Source: Nansenia antarctica (lineage: Eukaryota; Chordata; Actinopteri; Argentiniformes; Microstomatidae). Taken from it: a DNA stretch of 64,000 nucleotides. Shown one piece after another: positions 9,101 through 21,100 of this stretch. Under the pieces are notes generated by a model, which was not told the DNA's origin, made no database searches, and saw nothing but the letters and a program-made list of their open reading frames with translations. Numbering within the stretch: the first letter of the stretch is position 1; the number at the start of each line of letters is the position of its first letter. A program made the translations under genes and the position numbers. The DNA is taken from the NCBI GenBank assembly GCA_963989245.1, contig OZ022339.1, positions 91,549,642 through 91,613,641 of the forward strand, in the 5' to 3' direction.

Positions 9101-10739
9101 CGGACGTACAGCTGCAGCAGGAACCCTCGCTCTGCTCTGGACCCCAGGCGGCCAGGCTCTGCCCCCGTGCACGGACGCCTCTGCTACAACATCCACACCC
9201 TGCCTGTTCTCCCAGACTGCCAACAAGGGCCACTGCAGGTTGGGGGGTTGCAGCTAACACATCTGACCTATGGGCACCCTGGAAATCCCATGGCTAATTC
9301 ACAAGTCATCCAGAACCAGGGGAGCTTTGATCTCCTGCAGCAGCCTGGAGCTGCTCCCATCATCAGACCTGTGGAGACGTGCTGCTCCTCTAGCAGAGAC
9401 ATATCAGGGAACACGACTGCTCATACCAGCAAGAAGGAAAAGAGAGGCGGTGAAGGCATCTCTGAAACCCAGCAGAATCAGGTTCAGGGACCAAATAGGG
9501 TCAGATATTAACTTTAATTTGGATGTTGTGATAAGGACTAAACAGATTTATCGATTCATGGAAAAGAGTAATCAACTAATGCTAATTTTGGAGAAAGAAA
9601 ATATTTGCTTTCTCAAACCAAGGACAAGTAGTTACAGTACAGCTATTGAGAGTGAGAAGTAAACAAACAATTGGCACCCTTTTGTTCAATGGGAATGGCA
9701 ATGCACTTTTGATTTAGAAGCCATCATTTTATTGTTAACTTGTAACATACTCTACTTCTACCCCATTCATTGTTTACCACAACTGGGTTTCTTGGCAAAA
9801 AATGTAACCAACTGACAGCCCTAGTTATGGTAATGTTTTTGTTGTTGTTATTTCCCCCCAAAATAACCATGTTTTTTCCTTCAGACACAGCCTGAATCTG
9901 CACTGACAAATGAAGAACTGATTCTGACCTACCCTGACCTGAATGGAACTTCCACACAGACTCACAGCAGCTCTTCATCAGAGCAGCAGGGGGGCCAGTC
10001 AGAGCCGACACCGGCCCACACCATAGCACCATGCTCCGCAGTCAATGATATTGATTCCTCTTCTCCTCCGATCTCAGTGAACAACCAAAATGACATTAGC
10101 CAGATTGATGGTGTTCAGATGCCAGCTAACCCACCGGGGGACACATATAGTATCGTGGGGTCACTGAATCAAAGCGCTGGAGGGATACCCGTGACCGGGA
10201 GTACTTGTGGTTTGTATTCGGGTGGGGTGGAGCTTCTGGACATGTATGCTGTGGGCAGGAGGGACCTGACTCCACAAATACTGCCCCTCCCTGTGGGCGT
10301 AATGGGGTACGGCAGGGGGTGGGGACCTGGGCGCCACCTGGTGTCTGAAAGGGGAGGGGCTGACTCCCTGCCCCTGAGAATGGAAGAGTTCCTGAAGTTC
10401 CGTCTGGATCAGGTGACCTTCGACCTGTTCCAGCCACCATACGACTCGCTGCAGACATACGAGTTTGAGGGCGGCAACTCAAGGGCTGAGTCGCTGAGTT
10501 CCCTGGAGAGTGAGGGAGAGCGAGAGGAGGAGAGAGAAAGGAAAGGAGGAGTGAACGAGTTAGACCAGAAGTTTCACAGGCTGGTGGAGCTCATCGAAGA
10601 GAGAGAACGAGAAAAGGAGAAAGAGAAGAGGTCAGTGGAGGACGAGACTACAGTAGGAGACCAGGATACGGATGCTAATGATACAAGCGGAAAAGAGGGT
10701 GCAAACAGAGAAAAAGAAGAGAACAGGTGGGATTTCTAG
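2660..10739 (+). CDS. cdh24: Type II classical cadherin, CDH24-like (3' part of gene)
   Basis: Calcium-dependent cell-cell adhesion protein of the plasma membrane whose cytoplasmic tail binds p120 and beta-catenin. I join exons 2660-2844, 4313-4569, 4850-4986, 5149-5270, 6194-6311, 6778-7083, 8762-8954, 9070-9499 and 9885-10739; all phases agree. Exon sizes 185, 257, 137, 122 and 118 bp follow the usual type II cadherin exon series, placing the first exon in repeat EC3. Calcium-binding motifs seen include DADEPPRF and DQNDNAPE. A membrane segment spans the exons ending at 7083 and starting at 8762. The juxtamembrane motif DVRENIITYDDEGGGEAD is very close to CDH24/CDH11-type tails, and the catenin-binding motif PPYDSLQTYEFEGGNSRAES lies in the last exon. 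Odd points: a long inserted stretch between these motifs, and a Glu/Arg/Lys-rich C-terminus in place of the usual WGPRFKKLADLYG-like end. Upstream exons are outside the window. CDH22 or another type II paralogue is the main alternative. Confidence 0.85.
3060..3735. other. Cadherin intron, nothing recognised
   Basis: Intronic DNA between the EC3 exon and the minisatellite. Apart from a short direct repeat of 'aatttgaatacttggcc' near 3053-3087 I recognise nothing in it. Confidence 0.4.
3738..4232. repeat. Minisatellite with palindromic core
   Basis: It starts with three 38-bp units containing 'gatgagcgcttgttcactg' and continues as about nine units built on 'ggatagataggttgttcac' plus 'tgtacgtatgtacagta', in 36-bp and 45-bp versions that differ by one extra 'tgtacagta'. 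The core 'actgtacgtatgtacagt' is nearly self-complementary. The array ends about 80 bp before the next cadherin exon and is open in frames on both strands, which explains the apparent ORFs. Confidence 0.93.
4313..4569 (+). CDS. cdh24: Cadherin exon: end of EC3, start of EC4
   Basis: Acceptor 'tctccctcag', donor 'catcag|gtacac'. It encodes LLDYESRSSFSFSVEVVNPV, the inter-repeat calcium motif DADEPPRF and RYRLDVSENCPPVCSVGRVA. The GPFKD segment is typical of type II cadherins. It is 257 bp long and ends in phase 2. Confidence 0.9.
4570..4849. repeat. CA/CACT-rich simple repeat filling a short intron
   Basis: The 280-bp intron is almost entirely (CA)n and CACTCA-type repeat followed by a CT-rich acceptor tract. 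The repeat begins within about ten bases of the donor. Confidence 0.9.
4850..4986 (+). CDS. cdh24: Cadherin exon: EC4
   Basis: A 137-bp exon between 'ctctcccag' and 'agagag|gtatac'. It encodes YSIDPHSDPEALFRIASDNG followed by LITAVMELDRERE and WHNISVIAAQR, with the conserved LDRE calcium-binding motif. Exon length matches the family exactly. Confidence 0.92.
5149..5270 (+). CDS. cdh24: Cadherin exon: EC4/EC5 boundary
   Basis: A 122-bp exon (the usual family length) between 'ttttacag' and 'ggacag|gtcagt'. It encodes DRPNLVTRVVVAIETLDQND and on through NAPELDRQYTTSVCDSSSPG. The DxNDNAP calcium motif is intact. Confidence 0.92.
5590..6110 (+). mobile_element. L2-type LINE, 5'-truncated 3' end
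   Basis: A frame near 5600-5893 reads as the C-terminal end of a LINE reverse-transcriptase protein (YKAINNLAPSYLANLVPLHT, then SLWNALPNHTRQANTLPTFK and ALKTHLFKLAF, then stop). It is followed by the characteristic tail 'tctagaaaagcactatata' and an (ATT)n run at about 6056-6107. Only the last 0.5 kb of the element is present, in a cadherin intron. Confidence 0.85.
6194..6311 (+). CDS. cdh24: Cadherin exon: EC5 N-terminal part
   Basis: A 118-bp exon, the canonical family length, between 'gtctcctag' and 'gtggag|gtaggt'. It encodes VVQVVRAIDKDQGGQNTTVH, then FSIPPGSSSALNLTIRESG with an N-glycosylation-type NLT site. Confidence 0.9.
6312..6777. other. Cadherin intron, nothing recognised
   Basis: Ordinary AT-rich intron between the EC5 exon and the membrane-proximal exon. 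No repeat family recognised. Confidence 0.4.
6778..7083 (+). CDS. cdh24: Cadherin exon: EC5 end and membrane segment
   Basis: Acceptor 'ttgactgcag', donor 'tactgg|gtgaga'. GC-rich coding sequence with LPLYVPIVLRDGASGLTNTG, a Cys-containing TVTVTVCPCLSG stretch as in type II EC5, and a membrane segment LIFSLVTLLALLACVTTLL. At 306 bp it is longer than the usual 252; the extra residues are a charged insert (about AEERGRQKDRGWEK) just outside the membrane. Confidence 0.9.
7105..7228. repeat. 38-bp tandem repeat, three copies
   Basis: The unit 'tttcatttcctgaaggcttc' plus 'ctagctgaagtagtagtg' is repeated three times almost perfectly, starting about 20 bp after the donor of the membrane-segment exon. 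Confidence 0.93.
7275..8470. repeat. Large imperfect inverted repeat of a dispersed family
   Basis: The left arm near 7283-7400 (a 'ttccagaagaaactttgtgg' start, then 'ttgaaagaaagtgaga') is the reverse complement of the right arm near 8355-8455. A tighter inner pair, 'tctgcaggtctcctgttgtt' near 8018 and its complement near 8100-8121, surrounds the tag 'gaagcaagcccactaataa'. Related arms occur at 13727-13880 and 31500-32870. It looks like a non-autonomous element family, perhaps several copies inserted into each other. Confidence 0.7.
7843..7935 (+). mobile_element. hAT transposon end fragment
   Basis: Starts 'tagggatgtaccgatacc' and continues with 'gtgcaagtactt' and 'gagtactggagtactt'. A 'TAGGGATG' start is shared with the hAT MITE at 41340. 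No matching right end is seen, so it is a fragment. Confidence 0.55.
8762..8954 (+). CDS. cdh24: Cadherin exon: juxtamembrane p120-binding region
   Basis: Acceptor 'cccgtcccaag', donor 'gaacat|gtgagt'. It completes the membrane segment (VVCALSLSLRHQKRD) and encodes the strongly conserved FEEDDVRENIITYDDEGGGE and ADTAAFDITAL block, which in classical cadherins binds p120-catenin. After that the sequence leaves the family consensus. Confidence 0.93.
9070..9499 (+). CDS. cdh24: Cadherin exon: divergent cytoplasmic insert
   Basis: Acceptor 'caaacacag'. The frame continues from the previous exon (IWYTQQNQPRVRTYSCSRNP) and stays open to a TAA at 9509-9511. Three donors would keep phase with the last exon: after 9238 (cag|gttggg), 9481 (cag|gttcag) and 9499 (agg|gtcaga). 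I chose 9499 because coding potential persists. Reading through would give a protein ending here without the catenin-binding motif. The residues resemble no cadherin tail I know. Confidence 0.65.
9885..10739 (+). CDS. cdh24: Cadherin last exon: beta-catenin-binding region
   Basis: Acceptor 'ttttttccttcag'; open to TAG at 10737-10739. The first 500 bp are polar and unlike other cadherins; then come MEEFLKFRLDQVTFDLFQPP and YDSLQTYEFEGGNSRAESLS, which match the catenin-binding core of classical cadherins. The C-terminus is a charged, probably helical stretch (LDQKFHRLVELIEEREREKE) that replaces the usual end and adds about 70 residues. Confidence 0.88.
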   Translation, partial: TQPESALTNEELILTYPDLNGTSTQTHSSSSSEQQGGQSEPTPAHTIAPCSAVNDIDSSSPPISVNNQNDISQIDGVQMPANPPGDTYSIVGSLNQSAGGIPVTGSTCGLYSGGVELLDMYAVGRRDLTPQILPLPVGVMGYGRGWGPGRHLVSERGGADSLPLRMEEFLKFRLDQVTFDLFQPPYDSLQTYEFEGGNSRAESLSSLESEGEREEERERKGGVNELDQKFHRLVELIEEREREKEKEKRSVEDETTVGDQDTDANDTSGKEGANREKEENRWDF

Positions 10740-12630
10740 AAAATCAACAACTGAAGATAGAAAGAGAGAAAATAATGGAAACCTGATGTGATTTAAAAGC
10801 AATATTGGGCCAATATGCACACTTTCAGAGAGCATTTCATATGTTCCTTTCATTGACAGACTTCCAGCTTGCTGGGTAGGCACAGCAAAGACTTGCAAGT
10901 AGGTCCATGTACACCTTCTAAACTTTTAGACACTCCTTCTGTAACTCATATTAATAATGCACTTATCTAGGCTTTCTAAGCTAAAGTTATGAAAAATTCA
11001 CTTTCTGAAATATTGATTCCCATGCCCTGAAAGCTGCATTGTTTGAAAATAGGCCTCATGAAATATGGAAGGGATTTGTGATATGTTTAATATTGATAGT
11101 TTAATAGGGGCACTCTCACTTTGAACACTGTGGCTCTGAAATGCAACATTCAGACGTGAATTAGAATTGGAGATTCTGCGTTAAAGCAATTCTAAAGAGC
11201 AGACATGCATACTGTATGCCTAAATTACACACACACATTACATTACACATTACACTTTCACAGAGCCTTTCAGAAAATTGAGAGAAACTCATATTCACTG
11301 TAAAATAAAAGATGCTCCGATTACAGCCCAGTAGACTTACTGTATATGTTCTGTTAAATACCAATTAGTCAACAATATCATTGCAGTAGAATTCTATGAA
11401 ACACTATGCAATTTGCACACTGATCCAGAAATGACACTGTAGTTTAAGAATATTTCCTACTGTAGTAACAAATTAAGATGTTAATACTGTATGTTAATAC
11501 TGTATCAACCTCTGAAAATATGATTATTCCTTGGATCTCACACACACACCACGCAAAGTTCACTCTTAGAGACACTGTCTTACAGATGACTAATCCACTC
11601 ATTGATTAAGACAAATCAAATCTCTCATGTTTGGTGATTAAATAGTTGTGTTGGAGATGTTGTTGTCATGCTTGTCATTTACATTATCATGAAATTGATT
11701 CAGTTGATTAATTTATTTTGGGCATATGCACAGTTCATGATGGACTGGTATGACATGATCCTTTTCATCAGTTCATAACTTTACTACACACACCAGTCAG
11801 AAAATGCTCCCTGCAGGTATGAAGAGATTGGGGAAATCTGGTCTGCAAGTGCTGTCTGCCTCATTTCCACTACTCTGGCTACAACATAACTCATTATACT
11901 TTTGGAATGAGCTCTTAGAATGATAACGTTATTTTCAATGACAGTATGATAAGGCAACATAACAGGCTTTGGACCATTGGCCAAAGAGTTTGTTGGACTC
12001 AGGCCGGTTGTTTACTCACTAGGGGAAATTAAATCAACCATCTGAATGGCAATTCTATTTGAATTTGACAACAAATCGTTAACACTTTGGAGAGAAAATT
12101 AGGCGTAGTGTAATTGTTTTTTAATGAAGAAATAGTAAAAAGCTAAATGGACTCTCTACGCCTGATTAATTAGACATTAGACAGGAGAAAGGATGAGTTG
12201 AATATCATCATCAAAATACCAAACACATTACAAAATATGAGGCTAATGTATAATGATAACCGTCATTAAATTGAGCTCTCAGGGAATAAAATTGACTAAA
12301 AATGTAGTCAAGACAGGACACGAGACAGGCCATATACCTCAAAAAATACTTTTTATAATAAATACATGAATACTTTACTTTAACCAAGACAGATAATATA
12401 TTCTAGTACTTCATTCCCATAGAAGCACACTAATATGGCAAGGCCCTGGGTTGGCAGGTTAATGATCATTTCAAATTATTGAGAGAACTATTCCTCCATC
12501 TTCTTAAAACCTTGCTCAGTGTTTTTACAGTGAGGTTTGAGAGTGAAGTGCTGAGGTTTCTGTCCAACCCAGGATTCAATGGGGTACAACGCTGCCACCA
12601 GAGGTCAAAGATAGGTACTGCATCCGTGCA
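10740..12630. other. Convergent intergenic region: cadherin 3' UTR to mdp1 3' end
   Basis: AT-rich, with several AATAAA-like signals for the cadherin transcript (for example near 11304). No exon or recognisable repeat seen apart from a short 'cattacacattacactt' run near 11234. Confidence 0.5.
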
Positions 12631-15752
<3,122 letters not shown>

Positions 15753-16174
15753 TGCGAGGTAGTTATTTACCGAGCAAGCAAAAATGTGCTCAACCGCTTC
15801 TCTTCAAGAAAGATAAGACAATTCAACTTAGATCATTCTTGAAAGCTAACTGTTGTCAATGTCTTTCCGTGTTGTGATCATGTGATTGGTAGATGGAAGG
15901 ACCGTTGATGTAATACACTCTATAGCCAGCAGGGGTCACCGCTCACTCATTTTTGCCACAGGATATCAGGTACTGTCAAGGCTCTGTACAAGTAGCCTAC
16001 ATAACAGGTAGGTAGGTAGTCTACAAAGCCCTAGCCAGACCTTTTTAATATCTTCAAGATCTAACAACACACAAGGGACATGATGTTCAAAAAGTACAGA
16101 CAATGTGTGTGCCCATTTGAATCGTTGTTCAGGTCATCGGAATGGAATCATCTATGGCATTTGAATGGCCAGAA

Positions 16175-16395
16175 CCCTTATTAGCCTGTTTGAAATATCA
16201 TGCCAAAATCAGAATAGATTCAGTCATTGAGTCTTTTCAAAGAATTTCGGATGATTCGAGCATGAACATGCTAATTTAGGGTAGACCTACATTGACTTTT
16301 GGGGATAGAAAAGTTAGCAGTTGGTGAAAGAGCCTAGATAAACAAATCCGAAGCATAGATTGTACTTTCTTCAACATCTGTACAACATGTGGAGT
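16175..16395. repeat. Direct repeat, copy 1 of 2
   Basis: About 220 bp from 'cccttattagcctgtttgaa' to 'aacatctgtacaacatgtgg', repeated nearly identically at 17692-17930 with two small insertions in the second copy. It lies between mdp1 and cltrn. Confidence 0.92.
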
Positions 16396-16462
16396 TACGT
16401 GCCACACACTAATTGGTTGACAGCTTCTTATGTGATGCCACATTTGATTACAAAAAAATAGG

Positions 16463-16498
16463 TTATGTGTGAAATGGTGGCTCCTCATGGATATCTAC

Positions 16499-16577
<79 letters not shown>

Positions 16578-16640
16578 AGGGTAGAGAGCCCAGAGACCGA
16601 ATGAGAAGAAGGATACCAGACAGGAGCAGTTCCATAGAAA
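16463..16640 (-). pseudogene. Fossil second copy of mdp1 exon 2
   Basis: The + strand reads 'gtgaaatggtggctcctcat' and 'ggatatctacc', matching the reverse of exon 2 at 15410-15440 ([10 protein letters not shown] here becomes VDIHEEPPFH, then stop). The rest of the exon is replaced by about 75 bp of (AT)n, after which intron sequence resumes in parallel with that left of exon 1 ('gaccgaatgagaagaaggat' against 15490-15510). It lacks a usable exon and is dead. Confidence 0.82.
16502..16574. repeat. (AT)n microsatellite
   Basis: About 36 AT units that interrupt the duplicated mdp1 exon copy. Confidence 0.98.
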
Positions 16641-17691
16641 CCTGGTGCTGGAACTGGTAAAGTTCTGTTTATTGTACAACATGATCAGCACATGGTGTAA
16701 ATCATTACAAGAGAGTTAATTACAGGTTCTACTGTATGGTACAGTATGCGTCATGGAATCACTATTTCTCTCACTGAGGACATTTTGCTAAATAATAGTG
16801 TGTTATTGCAGACATTGAATGTCATGTGTTCATGTACAATACATGTGGAGTTGCTGAATAAATAAGTAGTTGACTAAATGCATGTCATACAAGTGTTTAT
16901 AACAGCTGATCTTGGCTGATGCAACATGTTATTAGAACACGTTTATTTCCTCACTCTGATTGACATTTTTGTCATATTATGTGCTCTTTCAGACAATTAC
17001 TAGAAACATGCTAGAAAAGACTAGAATGTTACAACCCATACGGATCACTTTTATAGAGCAGTTCAAGTTCAGTTCAACAAAGCAGTAAAAAGGTTTAATA
17101 GGTGGTCAACTCACTAGATGGGGCTACCAGAGACACTGAATCAATCATTTCCCCCTTCTCACATACATTTGTTGATCTGTGTCTCTGTTATAAATGTATT
17201 ATCATATATTGTGATCATAGAGCCCATCCAGCCCAATCAAAAGGGTACATGTGATTTATCTTCTATTTACTAACTGCCAGAGAGATAACATGTTTCAGTA
17301 AGCAAATCTGCAGGACATGCAACTTTTTGAATATGGTAAAATGTGGGTAAAATCTACGATTATAACATATTATAATATTATATGTGTGTATATGTATTTA
17401 TTATTATTATTATTATTTTAATCTCACTGACTTCAACCATGATTCTGAAAATAGCTCATGCTGTATTAGTTAAGCTCAAATGCAGAGAAACCCAAATCTA
17501 GCTTCATTAAAGACATTATCAACTTAACATGTTAGGGTTAGTATTATTGATATTCCATGTTTCAAGTTAGAGTATCTTTTGTCTATTCAGTCCCACATGC
17601 GAAACAAGTTGTAAACCACTCTTTGGTTTTGTTTATGTAGCCACTGACAAATATTAGCACTTTCTAACCAAAAACTAATGGATGTCAATGT

Positions 17692-17930
17692 ACCCTTATT
17701 AGCCTGTTTGAAATATCATGCCAAAACCAGAATAGATTAAATGCAGTCATTGAGTCTTTTCAAAGAATGTGGGATGATTCGAGCATGACATTTCAAACAT
17801 GCTAATTTAGGGTAGACCTACATTGACTTTTGGTGATAGAAAAGTTAGCAGTTGGTGAAAGAGCCTAGATAAACAAATCCGAAGCATAGATTGTACTTTC
17901 TTCAACATCTGTACAAAATGTGGAGTTTCT
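17692..17930. repeat. Direct repeat, copy 2 of 2
   Basis: Second copy of the 16175-16395 repeat. It ends about 60 bp from the cltrn stop codon, so it probably lies in the cltrn 3' UTR. Confidence 0.92.
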
Positions 17931-17987
17931 TTTTAACGTCTCGTTTCTCTTCTTGTTTGCTCGGCTTGTTTGCTTTAATGGAATCCT

Positions 17988-18132
17988 TTAAAACGTTGTG
18001 AATCGATCGTCATCCGTGAAACTTCTGTTATAAACTCCGTCCAGGTTTAAGTTCTCACCTCCAAGGCTGTTCCTCACCTTCACCGGCTTCACTTCTTCAT
18101 CATGTCCCTCCTCTGTCATCTTATCATTCTTG
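17988..18132 (-). CDS. cltrn: cltrn exon 6 (cytoplasmic tail)
   Basis: Encodes [20 protein letters not shown], then [19 protein letters not shown] and TAA. The layout parallels the human tail ending in INDAFMTEDERL. Acceptor 'ccaatctag'. Confidence 0.88.
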
Positions 18133-21100
18133 CTAGATTGGTATGAAACAGGAACAATAGTTCAATAACCATATAATCATAAATCAATAATCAATCATAT
18201 GCATCAAGAACAGAGAAAGAGATTTATGTCATGTAAAAGGATCGACTCACCGTCTCCTTTGGACGATAGATGAGACCAGCAGGGCAATGATGCCAATGAA
18301 CACTGCCCCTATGACCACTCCAAACACGATGAGCCAAGGCGGAGGCTCTGGGTTCACTGGCGCTGCCAATGTGGGATAAATGCCCAGGAACTCCATGGTC
18401 CGATCAGTCAGCAGGAAAGCATTGTTGATGCGATGCCTTGACATCCTGTTGTACATAGAAGTGTGTTTTAGACCCAGAATGTGCATTATATTACACATAT
18501 TACATGTAAACACACTAGCTCATATATTATCACACTATATTATAGTATGCTACACTGTGCATTTACTGTTGGTCACTGAGCTCAAAGCCTACTCATTTGT
18601 GGAAAATGTCTCAAAACCTCAACACACTGTGGCCGTGTTTCTATGATAGATAGAATGTAATAACTAATTTATTGCATAACTTGCTAACTGGTGAAATGCT
18701 TAGATCACAGGTCTTTTGGTTATAGAATATGTACTTGTGAGTGGGTCCAAAGTTCTATTACTGTATCTTCCAAGAGACACTCTTCAGGGAGTGTTAGGCT
18801 ACTGTATTTCCATAAGCAATCTGATTTATGGTGGGTTTACTACAGTAAGAGTTCATTGTTTTCATCTAAGGTACATTTACCAACCATTGTATATAGTTAT
18901 ATCAGTTTTAGTTCCTTTTCTTACTGTGTACATACATTTGGTGGTGTAAATGTGATTGCAGATCATTACCTCACAGCCCTCTCCACATCTGCCTTTTCAA
19001 CAAGCATGGTAGCATCTTCAGGTGATGTCACCACAAACCAGAATGAGACTCTTGGAGTCTCATCACACACCACAACGCTGGAGACACTGGAAAATATGTC
19101 ATCAGCATTACTCAACACATCAGAGAGACAATAATGGACAATCATGTACAGTATCTTTCAGAGAACAACTGATAAGGCCTCCATGTGCAAACACAAGCCT
19201 GGAAGCAAGTTGAAACTGCAAGCCTCAAACCAAACTGATGAAAATACGTTTTTCTTACTTGAAAGATTCCGAATTGTAGTATCTCCTCATGGCAAAAGCC
19301 ATCATAGCCCGGAACAGGAACATTTCACTCTCATTCCATTCATACTGCAATAGAATCAACTTTGTCATTGCACAGAGTACAACGAAATGTATTTTATGCT
19401 CTAGGCAAGGGGTCAGAGCCATAGAAGGCGACCCTGAAGCAATTAGGGGTTCAGTGCCTCGCTCAAGGACACTTTGACACGTGGTCGGGGTAGTCAGGGT
19501 TCGAACCGCCGATTTGCGGACCTCGCGATCATTAGACGCCAGTTCTACCAGCTGAGCCACAGCTGCCCCTCAACCTATTACAACATCACTTCACAAATGT
19601 TAATGTATGTCTTTTGTTTGTTTGTTGTTGTTTATGTTCCACTGTAGGGCGGCTCTGGCTCTGGTGTCTATTGATCGCAAGGGGTGTGGTTCGGCGGTTC
19701 GATCCCTGGCCGGTGCCTTGCATGGTAGCTTGCCGCAATTGGTGTGTAAATGGGTGAATGAGAGGCCATTATAAAGTGCTTTGGAATAAGGCGCTATAAA
19801 AGTGCGGTCCATTTACCATACTTATTCAATCATTACAAAAGTTAAAGAGACAATCTGGGATTGGTTCTGTACATCCATTTATGGACATTTATGGTTTCAA
19901 AAGAACAGGCAACACCCAACAGGAAATGACTCTCTCATTTTATTGAAAGTCATATAAGGGGATGAATACCTCTCCTCTCTCAAAGCAGAAATAAAATCTA
20001 ACTTGAGATATGGTAGAAGCATTAAAGGGACAATTTGGTACATCAATTGTTGGACTTAAGTAAACAACACAGTACTTACAGCATCATCTCCCAAAGCAGT
20101 CTTGATGCTGAGTCGAACTTTGTAGCCATCTAAAACACCTACAAAGAGAGTATGAGTTAGTATTAGTTAATTAAATAGTGGTTCTCTCCCCTCCTCTCAA
20201 ACAAACATCTGGATCCATCCTGAAACGTTATGCATAGAAGAACACATATTGGGGGTTTTTACAGGTCATTGATGTATGGTTATGGGTTGATACAAATGAC
20301 ACAAATAGTAAACACATGGCAACATTGAAACTATAAAAGAACACCCTGCTGATCAGACCTTTCTTCATATTGAACTAATAAAGAACAATGTGTTCAGTGC
20401 TGTATCTACTCCCATTTGTCCCATCACGTAATCACTGCTTTGGATGTACAATGTTTTTTATGTTTGTATTACATCTGTTTATGAAATTTAAAGTTTGATT
20501 TGAAATCCCTCTCTTTGCAATTACTCTTTAAAAGTACAATGCCAACAGAGAGAAAACAGAACACCTTAATTTCCCTCAATACAATGATTCAGTCATTAAA
20601 CGAAGTACAGTAATCATTAACTATGGCACCTTGTTGCATCTAGGCAACATACCCATTCTTGGCCTTTTACATTCACACAATGCATCCCCCGTTATGATGC
20701 AATAAAAAGAGGCAGGGCCTTAAGGAACCAAAGGCAGTGTTTGAATGTGTCACATGTCTCTCTGGAGGCCATGCTGAATCCCTTTTTTGCAGGCTGTCCC
20801 ACAAGGATCAGCTTAGCCATTTCTCTCCACAAACATCGTCTGAAAACATCTTTTCCTGGCCTTTTTCAATCTGGAAAAAAATATATTAATAATAATAGCT
20901 GAGTAAAGCTTACCTTCTAATAGTTTAATTTACTTTATTTGCTAATTAAGTAATGGAAACTTGTTAAAATGAAAATGTTGCCTTTGAGGCAACACCGTAC
21001 CATTATGGTAAGTTGCAAATGTTGCCTTGAGGCAACACGGTGCCACCATGGATTCACCATGACACCATGACAATGGTCAGGCGCACCTGTCAGGGGGCAG

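Noticed and set aside
19500..19569. tRNA gene on the - strand
   Set aside because: A and B boxes are present, but the sequence continues into a SINE body and LINE-like tail, and the tRNA fold is degenerate.
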